Shown here in pieces: positions 1 to 10,423 of a DNA stretch of 64,000 bases; within the stretch, counting starts at the first letter, position 1; every line of letters starts with the position of its first letter. This stretch comes from Lepiota brunneoincarnata (lineage: Eukaryota; Basidiomycota; Agaricomycetes; Agaricales; Agaricaceae): assembly GCA_023014365.1 (NCBI GenBank), contig JAEBUN010000070.1, forward strand, positions 46,912 through 110,911, read 5' to 3'. The position numbers were made by a program, and so were the translations under genes. Under the pieces are notes generated by a model. It had not been told where the DNA came from. It saw nothing but the letters and a program-made list of their open reading frames with translations, and did not search any database.

Positions 1-2030
1 CCCTGATCCACAAAGGAGGAATCGTCGTTTACATGGACGATATACTCATCTTCGCTCGCGACCAGGAAGAACATGACCGCATTATGGAAGAAGTTCTCAA
101 GTGTTTGGCCCTGAACAATATCTATCTCAAAACTGAGAAATGCAAATTCTACCGCAATCGTATGGAATACCTTGGCATGATTATCACGCCTGATAAAATT
201 GAGATGGACCCCATTAAATTAGCCGGAATCGCCCAATGGCCCATCCTAAAATGTACCAAAGATGTCCGCAAGTTTATAGGATTCTGTAACTTCTACTGGA
301 AGTTCATCCACAGATATTCCGCTATCACCTGACCTCTTAATGCCCTCATGTCGACCAAACATCTATTTGAGTGGACCAACAAATGCAGAGACTCATTCGA
401 TGCTTTGAAACTTCAATTTTCAAAGCAACCCATGCTTACGATGCCTGACCAATCAAAACCGTTCGAAATTGAATGCAACGCTTCAAAATACGCTACCGGA
501 GCCATACTTTACCAAGCCGACATTAATAACCAACACCACCCAGTGGCTTTCCTATCGAAGACCCTTATGCCTGCTGAACGAAACTATGATATTTACGACC
601 GCGAATTACTTGCCATTATCCATGCCCTCGGAGAATAGCATCACTATCTAGAAGGAGGACCCTTCCCTGTTAAAGTTTGTACCGATCACCAGAACCTTAC
701 TTATTGGAAGAAACTGCAGGACATAAACCGACGCCAGGCCTGCTGGCATCAATTCCTCTCCCACTTCAATCTCCAAATCGAGCATGTACCTGGTACAAAA
801 ATACCTGCCACTGACGCTCTCTCCCAACATCCTGATCATATCCCTGACAAAGACAACAAATCCATAACGGTATTACCTGAGACTATATTCGTCAACACTG
901 TCAACCAAGAAACCCATGACAATATACTTCGTCATAATAATTATGACCTGCATACTACCGAACAAATCGCTGCCCTTATGACCACCCCATATGTTCCAAT
1001 GGATTCCTGATACTCTGTAACTTGAGCCCTGAAAGGTCTAATTGTTACCTATGATGGTAGAACCGTTCCACCGGAAGACCTCAAACTCCGCTGACGTATC
1101 ATATGGAAATATCATAATTCCCCCACTGCAGGTCACCCCGGCATCGATGTGACCCTTCACACATTGGAGTGTGATTTCTACTGGCCTGGTATAGCCGGTT
1201 TCACACATGATTATGTCAAAGGATGCGCCAACTGTCAACAGTTTAAAATTAACTGACACCCTGCTAAGCCTGCCTTTACCTCTATTCCGGCGCCTGAATC
1301 AAACTGCCCATTCACTCAGATTGCGATGGATCTCATCACCAACCTCCCTCTCTCCGCAGGTTTTGACTTGATCTTGTCCATTGTGGACCATGGACTCTCG
1401 AAGGGGGTAATTCTCACTGCTACCAACAAAACAGCAACTGCCAATGACATAGCCAACATCATCCTCAACAAGGTTTACCCGTGTTATGGCCTACCCGAAC
1501 GTATCATATCCAACCGTGACCTACACTTTACCGTGCATTCATTCCAGAAATTGCTAGAATGACTCAAAATAACCTCTGCAATGACCACGGCCTACCACCC
1601 CAAAGCAGATGGAGCAACCAAACGTTCTCATCAGGAGACTCAAGCGTATCTTTCTATTTTCTGCTCACATCACCCCGAAAACTGGTCACAAGCCCTACCA
1701 CTCCTCAAGTTCGCATACAATAGCTGACCGCACGCCCTACGAAAACAAACACCATTTGAAATTATTATGGGAATACAACCGAAAGTACTTCCCACAATTC
1801 TCCTTGAAACCAAATCCCCCACCATAAATAACCGCATGGAACTAATCAATTTATACCGCCAAAATGCTAAAGTCACACACGAGACTGCCATGAAACACAT
1901 GGAAAACTGACGTCAATCAAAGTTCACCCCGTTCCATGAAAACCAAATGGTTTGGCTTGATGCCCGGAACTTAAATACCCTGTATGTCATGCGCAAAATG
2001 GCCCACAAATGTCTCGGACCATTCCGTATC
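1..2030 (+). pseudogene. G0 pol: RT C-terminal part, RNase H, integrase (decayed)
   Basis: The RT active-site box YMDD lies at 30-41, followed by the thumb/connection region. The RNase H core near 472-560 reads ECNAS where ECDAS is usual. The DRELLAI and TDHQNL segments follow, interrupted by stops near 330 and 636. The integrase HHCC zinc region spans about 1085-1260 (GHPGID, then CANC). The catalytic core begins at 1326 (MDLITNLP). The second Asp of the triad appears as Asn (SNRD, near 1518-1530), and the Glu position reads Lys (GATKR, near 1610). Both are G-to-A type changes. Polymerase and integrase functions are therefore lost. Reading breaks at 2030, where G1 is inserted. Confidence 0.87.
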
Positions 2031-2690
2031 TGTCATATCCATGCCAACTCAGAGTCTAATCACTTAAACTTCGGCTTCTCGATTCCACGTGTGCTCCACA
2101 CAACAACCCTCTGCCCTCCGACTCAGCCCCGACTTGCTCCAACCGCAACCCACCGCCCCGATCACACGACCACCTCCACACGTGCCGTGGTCACCTGACC
2201 CTTGGTGTCTCTAGTTCCAGTCTCCATTTCCCGTCTGTAGTCACGATACGTTATCGGTCTCTATACCTGTACCGGTTTCCATTCCATTCGTAATCTGTTC
2301 GTAATCCGTTGTAACTATATCGGCCTCTGCTTCGCTCCGCACGTAATCAGTACGAGTCATAGTTCGTAAGGCCAGTAGTATATATACTGTAGGTACTTGG
2401 CTTGTACTCCTCAGTCTGATAATCGAATCAAGCAGCGGACCAGCTCCCTGTTCTCTATCCTCTCCTCTCTTCTGCCTCGCTCCGCTTCGGCCCCGACTTC
2501 CTGAAATACGGACTAGGACAGTAGGAGGGCACAGCACATACGCTGAGGCCGCAAGTCCAACCCCCCGCCCGACGTACTCCGCCTCGGTCCCAAAGTCTAC
2601 ATACTGACTTCACCCTGTCCCCCGGTTACCTCATATCAAGGTTACCACCCCGACCCTCCGCCTCGGTCCTGACCCGCACCGGCTCTAACA
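2031..2690 (+). repeat. 5' LTR of G1
   Basis: It starts TGTCATATCC directly after the target duplication and ends GGCTCTAACA. It matches 9250-9909 and, in inverse orientation, the LTRs of G3 and the solo LTR at 26407. It contains the core promoter described separately. Confidence 0.95.
2379..2423 (+). promoter_or_regulatory. Core promoter and predicted RNA start in the G1 5' LTR
   Basis: A TATA box (GTATATATAC, about 2379-2388) is followed about 30 bp downstream by AGTCTGATAAT at 2413-2423. This 11-mer is the exact complement of the primer-binding site. That fixes the likely 5' end of the RNA (start of R) near 2412-2413, at the normal TATA-to-start distance. The same pair occurs in G2 and G3. 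Confidence 0.7.
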
Positions 2691-2703
2691 GTATTATCAG
2701 ACT
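2691..2703 (+). other. Primer-binding site of self-priming type
   Basis: The bases just inside the 5' LTR (ATTATCAGACT, 2693-2703) show no complement to a tRNA 3' CCA end. They are a perfect 11-nt reverse complement of the predicted RNA 5' end at 2413-2423. Tf1 of fission yeast primes minus-strand DNA this way from the first 11 nt of its own RNA. The same site is present at 23354-23364 (G2) and, on the minus strand, about 37761-37771 (G3). Confidence 0.75.
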
Positions 2704-2745
2704 CCACACTCCTCCTGTCCATCACATTTCTGATCCCTTCTAACC

Positions 2746-4152
2746 ATGGTCTCTCGAACAGTCACCCGTACCCGCACTCTCGTGTCCCCGGCTGTTCGCC
2801 GTAGTAGACGTGTCGCTCGACAACCCCTTTCCAAAGAACTGCAACCCAACTCCCCGAGGGCTCCTCGCTCTCGTCTACAATCGGTCGCACCATCGACTCC
2901 CGACCGCTTCTCTGAAGATATCCAACCTTCATTATTTCGGACTCCCGACGGTCCCGATGAGGGCCCCGACCCCAATCCTGATTCCAGTGACCCTAGTGAT
3001 CCCGACGACAATCCTGACAATGGGGACGGGCCCCCGGATGACAACGAACCATCAGACAACGGCGACAACAACAACAACGTTCCACCTGGCAACACCCGAG
3101 ACGATCATGACAGACTCCTACTCCAAGTCTTCCAACGCATAGCCAATCAAATGGACGGCCGTGGGAACTCTCAAGCCCCACAGCCCCCTCAATCTCCCCG
3201 TACCAAAGCTCGTGAACCTGACATCTTTACAGGTTCCGACCCCGCCAAACTCAAACCCTTCCTCTTCCAATGTTGGCTCTATTTCCATACTAACCCGGCC
3301 CAGTTCGCTATCCCCGCCACCAAGGTCAACTTCGCATTGACATACCTCACAGGCGTGGCACAGCAACACTTCGAAATTGGCCTCGACGAGGCCGACAACC
3401 ACGGAATAATACACGACTGGATCGAGGACTGGGACCAGTTCACCCTGGAACTGCAGACCAATTTTGGTCCCGTGGATCTGACCGGAGAAGCTGCTGAGCA
3501 GCTCGACTCCCTCTGAATGCGCTACAATGAGAAGATCGCCGTCTACAACGTCAACTTTCTCTGCCTAGCTGGCCAACTCCGTTGGGGCGACGAAGTATTT
3601 TGTCACCGCTACTACAAAGGCCTCCCCGACCGCATCCAGGACATCCTGTCCAATTGGCCCAACGGCAAACCTGACACCTTGATTGAAATGCGGGCAGCAG
3701 CGATGAAGATCGACGCCCGCTATTGGGAGCGCCAACGCGAGAAGGCCCACGCCAAAGCCACTTCGGACCTGACCGCCTCTAGGAAACCTGGGGGCAATCC
3801 ATCCCCATCCACCTCGTCCAACACCCAACCTGCCGCCAAACCTGTCAACAGTAACAACAAAGGCAGCACCCCCAACAACAACAACTTCAAGGGTAATCCG
3901 CCCAACCCGTCCACCGGTCAGAAATCGGCCCCGCCCAAATCCGACCTTGCTAGTAAACTTGGTAAGGATGGTAAATTAACCCCCGAGGAACGTCAACGAC
4001 GTTTCGACAATAACCTCTGCCTTGTCTGCGCAGATCCCAATCACAGGGCTGCCAACTGCGACAAGAAGAAATTCCCTGATGCCAAGGCTAAAGGCCGACA
4101 GGCTCAGCTCCCCGAGACAGACGCACCGACTCTCCCAAGCTCAGAAAAATAG
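2746..4152 (+). pseudogene. G1 gag (capsid/nucleocapsid) with one stop
   Basis: The ATG at 2746 sits in a good context (CCATGG). The frame spans 468 codons with one internal TGA at 3514-3516; G2 keeps CGA at the matching position (24173). The N-terminal 130 residues are basic, then very acidic and Asn/Pro-rich. The capsid-like helical domain follows (about residues 155-310, with PDIFTGSDPAKLKPFLFQC and GDEVFCHRYYKGLP). A Ser/Thr/Pro/Asn-rich linker leads to one CX2CX4HX4C knuckle near 4018-4060 (CLVCADPNHRAANC). Gag would form the particle and bind the element's RNA. It ends AAA TAG at the frameshift site into pol. Confidence 0.92.
4144..4152 (+). other. Conserved A5-TAG at the gag end: candidate -1 frameshift site
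   Basis: Gag ends GAA AAA TAG and pol lies in the -1 frame, which is open from upstream of the stop. The same A5-TAG is kept in G2 (about 24802-24810) and in G3 (minus strand, 36320-36327), although the surrounding bases differ. It is not the canonical X XXY YYZ heptamer. A lysine tRNA slipping on the A run next to a stop codon is the simplest reading. Confidence 0.45.
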
Positions 4153-7100
4153 TTGGCGGTCCTCAGGCCTCTGCACAGACTGAGGATCGCATTGAACTCT
4201 GCTGTGCTCCAGAGAGTTTCCGTCTCAATGCATCTGCTCTTTCCGACCCAAACTCTTTTCACATTACATTAACTTCTCCTTTAGTTACTTCTTTATCTTC
4301 TGTTTCCGCTTCCGTACTCTCCGATTTGGACCCGCTTTCTACAACGAACAATGTAGTTAGTTCTGATTTCTCTTCTCTTTCTCCTTTCAAAGCTCTTGTT
4401 GATAGTGGTTCTACTCACTGTTTTGTGGACTCATCTTTTGTTCGTTCTCATAGTATTCCAACCTCGTCCATCCTGGGTATTGAACTTCGGTTATTTGATG
4501 GGACCTCAAATGCCTACATTACGGAGCTTGTGCAACTGCCTGTATCCTTCCCCTCCGGTGAATCTATCATTTTGGACACTTATGTCACCCGGCTCGACTC
4601 TTCCTGTTCTGTGGTCTTAGGACACAACTGGCTCACCCGCTACAATCCGTTGATTGACTGGGCATTGGGCAGTATTACTTTCCGGCCATCCCTACTCGAG
4701 AATCCTGCTTCCGTCTCTACCTGCGTCGCACCCGCATCGGCCCCGCCTATGGCCAACCCTGACACTCCTGACCTAGGTTCACCACCCCTGTCCGGGATCT
4801 CGTCCCAATCTGTCCCCCTTGCGAAACCGCACATATCCCTGATAAACGCTCCTGCCTTTATCTGCGCTGCCAAGCTCCCTGGCTCCCAACAATTCTGAAT
4901 TAACCTCTCCACTGCCTCCGCATCGGCCGCATCTTCTTTTGTCTCCGATGACCCGGCTGACCTCTCGTCCATCCCCAAGGAATACCACGAGTTCGCAGAT
5001 GTTTTCAGTAAATCGCGTGCTGACACACTCGCTCCACACCGCCCTTACAACCTCCAGATTAACCTAGAGGATGGCGGTCAGCCTCCGGTCGGTACCATTT
5101 ATTCCCTTTCACAATCAGAGCTTGGAGCTCTACGTGATTTTATTGACAAACATTTGTCCATTGGTTTCATTCACCCTTCCACTTCTCCTCATGGAGCCCC
5201 GGTCCTCTTCGTCAAGAAAAAGGACGGCTCCCTCCACTTATGTGTTGATTTTAGAGGTCTCAACCGTATTACCAAGAAGGACCACTACCCCCTTCCGCTC
5301 ATCTCTGACCTCTTAGACTCTCCTCGCAAAGCCCGCGTATATACCAAAATCGACCTCCGTCACGCTTACCATCTTGTCTGCATTACTGACGGCGACAAAT
5401 GGAAGACTGCCTTTCGGACCCGCTACGGCTCCTTCGAATGGATGGTTATGCCTTTCGGCCTCACCAACGCCCCTGCCACTTTCCAGCGGTTCATGAACGA
5501 TATATTCAAGGACATGCTCGACGTCTGTGTTACCATCTATCTTGACGATATCCTGATATACTCCGACAATCATAGCATCCATCGTGGCCAAGTCAAGGAG
5601 GTCCTCAAGCGGCTCCAACAACACGGTCTATACACCCGCCCCGACAAATGCCAGTTCCACTCTGACACAGTGGAATATCTCGGCTACATTCTTTCCCCCG
5701 ACGGTCTCCGAATGGACCAATCTAAGGTCAAGACCATCCAGGAGTGGCCTGAACCCAAGAAAGTCAAGGACATCCAGTCCTTCTTAGGTTTCGCCAATTT
5801 CTATCGTCGCTTCATTCACGGTTACTCCGACATCGTCGTTCCGCTCACTCGCCTCACCTGCAAAGACGTGAAATGGAATTTCACTAACGAATGTCGCGAA
5901 GCCTTCAGTTCCCTGAAAGAAGCATTCATATCCACCCCCGTCCTCACTCCTTGGACCCCCGATGCTCAGATCATTGTTGAGACCGACGCCTCCGACTACG
6001 CCCTTGCGGCCATCCTCTCTATCATTGCCGATGATGGTGAGGTTCACCCTGTTGCATTCCATTCCCGCACCTTTAACACGGCCGAACTTAATTATGACAC
6101 CCACGACAAGGAACTCCTGGCGATATTCAAGGCTTTCCGTATCTGGCGGCACTATCTTGAGGGTGCCCCTCTTACTATTGATGTAGTCACCGACCACAAA
6201 AACCTCAAGTACTTCTGCACCACCAAGATCCTTACTCGCCGCCAAGCTCGTTGGTCCGAGTTCCTATCCCAATTCCACCTCGTCATCCGGTTCCGACCTG
6301 GCCGCCTCGGCACCAAGCCTGATGCCCTAACTAGACGATGGGACGTCTACCCTAAAGGGGGGAATAGCGACTATGCATCAGTCAACCCGCACAATTTCCG
6401 GCCCGTATTCACCCACGAGCAGCTCGCAGCCTCTGTCCGTGCCACCACTCTTTACGCCCCTTCCCTTCGCGCCGCTGTAGTCATGGATCTCGACCAGCTA
6501 CACCGCGATATCCTCGCCACCCTACCAGTGGATCCGACCGCCTCCACCCACCTTGCTAGCCCAGAAGGCCGTTGGTCAGTTAATGATAAAGGTTTCCTCC
6601 TCTTAGACGACAGAATCTACGTCCCTGACGCCGACAATCTCCAACTTTGGGTCCTCCAGTACAAGCACGATCATGTCCTAGCCGGCCACTTTGGTCAGAA
6701 TAAAACGCTGGAACTCATCCGGCGTGAATACACCTGGCCTAGTGTCCGCACCTTCATCAAAGATTTCTGTAAGTCTTGTGTCACCTGTATGAGGTCTAAA
6801 CCCCAGCACCACCGCCCCTATGGTCTCCTCAAGCAACTCCCCATCCCTGAACGCCCGTGGAATTCAATCTCCATGGACTTCATCGGAAAACTCCCTGCCT
6901 CCTCCGGCTACGATGCCATCCTAGTAATAGTCGACAGACTCACCAAGCAATCCTTATTCATCCCCACCTACGATACCGTCACTTCCTCCGACCTTGCCTG
7001 CCTATTCGTCCTCCACGTCTTCTCCAAGCACAGCGTACCCGAACATGTTACCTCTGACTGCGGCTCCAAATTCGTCTCCCACTTCTTCCGCTCCCTAGGA

Positions 7101-7952
7101 CAAGCCCTCAACATGAAACTACACTTCACTTTGGGCTATCATCCAGAAGGCGACGGACAGACGGAACGCACCAACCAGACCCTGGAACAATATCTCTGGG
7201 TCTATTGTAACTACCAACAGGACAATTGGTCCGAATTACTACCACTAGCTGAGTTTGCTTACAATAACGCCCCTAGTGCCACTACCGGTATCTCCCCGTT
7301 CTTTGCTAACAAAGGATACCATCCGAATATCACAGTTCACCCTGAACGCGACCTCGCCTCTGCCCGGGCCCGCCATTTTGCTGTTAATCTCGACAACCTA
7401 CACACCACCTTGAAGTCTGAAATAGTGTTAGCCCAGCAACGCTATCAGGCCTCCGCCGACGCCCACCGACTCCCCGCCCCGGACTTCAAGGTTGGACAAA
7501 AGGTATTCGTAAAAGCCCAATTCTTCCGCACCACCCGTCCTTCCAAAAAACTCTCCGAAAAGTTCCTTGGGCCTTATGAGATCATTGCACAAGCAGGTAC
7601 CCATTCCTTTACACTCCGACTTCCTGATTCCATGCGTGGGGTACACCCTGTCTTCCATGTTTCCATGCTCGAACCGGCTACGCCTAATACCATACCTGCC
7701 CGATCAGACCCGCCACCGGCGCCAGTTTCTATTGACGGTGAACCAGAATACGAGATTGCCCGCATCGTCGATTCGAAGATTGATCGGCGCCGCGCATGCA
7801 AGCTTCTCTATAAAGTCATCTGGTTAGATTATGAAGATACTGAAGAAGAATCCTCGTGGTTACCAGCAACCGAACTTGAACACGCTACCGATCTAGTAGA
7901 GGCTTTCCACTCCTCTTACCCCTCTAAGCCTGGTCCCCTCCATTCACTCTGA
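4149..7952 (+). pseudogene. G1 pol: protease, RT, RNase H, integrase, chromodomain; one stop
   Basis: The frame is open from the gag stop except for one TGA at 4896-4898, where G2 keeps CGA. The aspartic protease motif DSGST is at 4401-4415. The RT includes YLDD at 5538-5549 and its LSPDGL and FLGFANFYRRF segments. The RNase H has ETDASDYALAAIL near 5980 and TDHKNL. The integrase has the HHCC zinc region (HDHVLAGHFG, then CKSCVTC, about 6667-6790) and the catalytic triad: Asp in SMDFIGK, Asp in TSDCG (7053) and Glu in DGQTE, a DX35E spacing. A GPY/F module (FLGPYEII, VHPVFHVS) precedes a chromodomain (about 7738-7900, YEIARIVDSK, LLYKVIWLDYEDTEEESSW). All catalytic residues are intact, so apart from the stop this copy could have been active recently. 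Confidence 0.95.
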
Positions 7953-8011
7953 ATCTTCTGCTGACCACCCACCACACCAAGAAACAAAAAATATTATTGG
8001 ACATGTACAAA

Positions 8012-9117
8012 CTACTTGTCCGTATCGTTCCCAGAGGTACGGGGCGGCGCCGCCGCGTCCTCCATCATACCTTGCACCTCCTCTTCCGAAATGCCTCCGA
8101 TGCTCTCCGACTCCGACTCCTCTGTCTCCGTAATACCCCTACTCGGCCAATCACCATCCACCTGCGCTTCCCAATGCTGCAGCTGTTTGTAGCGGCCAGC
8201 CATCAATTCGAACTTATCCACCCTCTCCCCCAACTGAGCAATGGCCTGTTTGAGCCGCACCTCCATGATATTCACCCGCTTGAGGGTCTTCTGGTGCCCC
8301 TCCTCGATGAGTCGCTTCAGCTCTACGTGATCTTTTGGTCAGCAAACCTCGCAGCCAGAAACCCCTACTCACCTTCAAATTGGTGGTCCGGCATACCTCC
8401 GGCCCCGCTCAGCTCCATCTCTTCTTGACCCCCGCATCGTTTCTTCATTTTGCTACACCGTCGGCAACTCCTAGTGTTGCTGGGACCTTTGTCAGCATTT
8501 ATCATCGTTGGAATTCTTGTAGTTACTTACCCGCCGGCAATCTCACACCGGACCTCATCCCGCTGGCATCTCCAGCACGAGTTATCGCCCCCGAATACGT
8601 GTTTGTTGCCCCGCCGCAGGGCTGCCCTCGCCTTCCCCTTTCCCTTTCCCCTTCCCTTCACATCCGAGTCTTCGGACTCCTCCTCCTCCTCCTCTTCGTC
8701 CCTCGCCACGTCTTCGCCCGTGTAATTCGGGTCGGACTCTTCCTGGTCGATTTCCATGGGCTGCTCGGGCAGGCGGCTAGACGAAGCCATCGTGGTCATC
8801 GCAATGAGTCGGGCCCGGATCGCCCGACGTTCGTCCTCAGCAGCTTCCTCTTGCTGCTGCCTGATCTCTTCCGCCCGTCGCTCCCTAGCCCGCTCCTCCG
8901 CTTGCCGCTGACGCAGTTCAATCATACGTCGCCGGTCTTCCTCTTGACGCTCTGCCGCCAACCGCCGTTCCTCCTCTCGCCATTCCTCCTCTCACCGTTC
9001 CTCCTCTTCCAACCTCTCGATCTCCTTCCGCATCCGCTCCTCCTGCTCCACCTTTTCCCTCAGCAACTGCACCTTGCGCTCCGCCGCGGTTGGTTGTCGA
9101 GACGATTGACTGCTCAT
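8012..9117 (-). pseudogene. G1 antisense gene: coiled-coil protein with Zn2Cys6 cluster, spliced
   Basis: The gene lies opposite to pol, between the pol stop (7952) and the 3' LTR. Three exons, 8531-9117, 8373-8479 and 8012-8322, join through GT-AG introns of 51 and 50 nt. They encode about 334 residues with a single in-frame TGA early in exon 1 (about residue 42; G3 has CGA there). The first 110 residues are a charged Glu/Arg/Gln-rich coiled coil. Next comes an acidic stretch and a basic Lys/Gly tract. Cysteines then spaced CX2CX6C-X9-CX2CX6C form the fungal Zn(2)-Cys(6) binuclear cluster, which intron 1 splits. A second helical segment (KRLIEEGHQKTLKRV) and an acidic tail (SEEEVQGMMED) end the protein. 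A DNA-binding transcription-factor-like role is inferred from the cluster only. Intron positions and protein match the G3 copy. Confidence 0.88.
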
Positions 9118-9164
9118 GGTGGTAGGAAGTCAAGTTGTGTATTTTCGGACCGAGCCAGTTCACC

Positions 9165-9173
9165 GTTTTTTAT
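9165..9173 (-). promoter_or_regulatory. TATA box of the G1 antisense gene
   Basis: On the minus strand GGGTATAAAAAA lies about 50 bp upstream of the antisense ATG and outside the LTR. The same box at the same distance is present in G3 (29728-29736). The antisense gene therefore appears to have its own RNA polymerase II promoter. Confidence 0.65.
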
Positions 9174-9249
9174 ACCCTGCCAGAATTTTCCGACGGGCCC
9201 CGGCCGAGGCCGCCTTGGGCCTCGAGGCTCAGCCCTAAAGGGGGGGCAC

Positions 9250-9909
9250 TGTCATATCCATGCCAACTCAGAGTCTAATCACTTAAACTTCGGCTTCTCG
9301 ATTCCACATGTGCTTCACACAACAACCCTCTGCCCTCCGACTCGGCCCCGACTTGCTCCGACTGCAACCCACTGCCCCAATCACGCGACCACCTCCACAC
9401 GTGCCATGGTCACCTGACCCTTGGTGTCTCTAGTTCCAGTCTCCATTTCCCGTCCGTAGTCACGATACGTTATCAGTCTCCATACCTGTACCGGTTTCCA
9501 TTCCATTCGTAATCTGTTCGTAATCCGTTGTAACTATATCGGCCTCCGCTTCGCTCCGCACGTAATCAGTACAAGTCATAGTTCGTAAGGCCAGTAGTAT
9601 ATATACTGTAGGTACTTGGCTTGTACTCCTCAGTCTGATAATCGAATCAAGCAGCGGACCAGCTCCCTGTTCTCTATCCTCTCCTCTCTTCTGCCTCGCT
9701 CTGCTTCGGCCCCGACTTCCTGAAATACGGACTAGGACAGTAGGAGGGCACAGCACATACGCTGAGGCCGCAAGTCCAACCCCCCACCCGACGTACTCCG
9801 CCTCGGTCCCGAAGTCTACGTACTGACTTCGCCCTGTCCCCCGGTTACCTCATATCAAGGTTACCACCCCGACCCTCCGCCTCGGTCCTGACCCACACCG
9901 GCTCTAACA
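9250..9909 (+). repeat. 3' LTR of G1
   Basis: Same length and ends as the 5' LTR. It is preceded by AAAGGGGGGG (polypurine tract) and followed by the second GTATC. The differences from the 5' LTR are transitions, mostly at CpG/TpG/CpA sites. Confidence 0.95.
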
Positions 9910-10397
9910 GTATCCTTGACATTTTATCCCCTGTTTCATATCGACTTGAACTCCCCAAACATTGGAAAATCCACCCTGTATTCCACGCCCAACTCCTCAT
10001 GCCGTATACTGAAACTGAAACGTATGGACCCAACTACGTTCGACCTCCACCCCTAACCATCGAAGGCAAAGAAGTATACGAAATCGAAGCTATACTAAAT
10101 CACTGAAAACAACAAAACCACCTTGAATATCTAGTCAAATGGCTCAGATGGCCCAAATCCAAAAACACCTGGGAACCTGAGTCTCACTTCAAATCAGTAC
10201 CCGATGAAATCAGACCCAAAACTCTGGATGGAAGAATTATCCCCGAAACACCTGATGAAAGAGACACAGTAGCATTCCTGATGGAGTATAAGCAACTCAA
10301 AGGACTCAACCAAAATGATGAGAACATGCCCGTTATTCGTTCTCTTAAAGCCATGAAGAAACCACACCGTTCTTGCTGCCACCCCTACCGTAAATAA
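9910..10397 (+). pseudogene. G0 pol C-terminus: GPY/F module and chromodomain
   Basis: This is the continuation of G0 pol after the G1 insertion, beginning with the second copy of GTATC. The reading LPKHWKIHPVFH is the usual GPY/F-module segment that precedes a chromodomain in chromoviruses. The chromodomain follows (YEIEAILNH, one TGA, then LEYLVKWLRWP and NTWEPE). Its aromatic residues and the YLVKW strand are clear. The chromodomain is thought to direct integration to marked chromatin in this group. The frame ends in TAA at 10395-10397. Confidence 0.85.
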
Positions 10398-10423
10398 ATC
10401 ACACCACTTCACTTAACAGCACA

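Larger units (their letters stand above)
2031..9909 (+). mobile_element. G1: complete chromovirus (Tf1/sushi-like) inserted in G0
   Basis: The element is 7879 bp with 660-bp LTRs at both ends (TGTCATATCC...GGCTCTAACA) and a perfect 5-bp target duplication, GTATC. In order it holds the 5' LTR, a self-priming primer-binding site, gag, pol in the -1 frame, an antisense spliced gene, a polypurine tract (about 9237-9246) and the 3' LTR. By eye the two LTRs differ at about 20 positions, all transitions. The insertion is therefore not recent, but it is far younger than G2. Each of the three genes carries a single stop of the CGA-to-TGA kind. Confidence 0.95.

Noticed and set aside
2241..2537. Frame inside the G1-family LTRs (also at 9460, 22914, 26560 and 37927)
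   Set aside because: It recurs in every LTR only because the DNA is repeated. It spans the TATA box and RNA start and has no domain; stops and shifts differ between copies.
2697..3142. Overlapping frames opposite and alongside the G1 gag N-terminus
   Set aside because: Low-complexity Ser/Gly/Leu or Thr/Pro strings caused by the repetitive acidic part of gag; not conserved as protein in G2 or G3.
8335..9417. Long plus-strand open frame of 360 codons at the end of G1
   Set aside because: It is the shadow of the antisense Zn2Cys6 gene and runs on into the LTR. Its Leu/Pro/Ser-rich composition is the complement of a Glu/Arg coiled coil, and only the minus-strand reading has conserved introns and domains.
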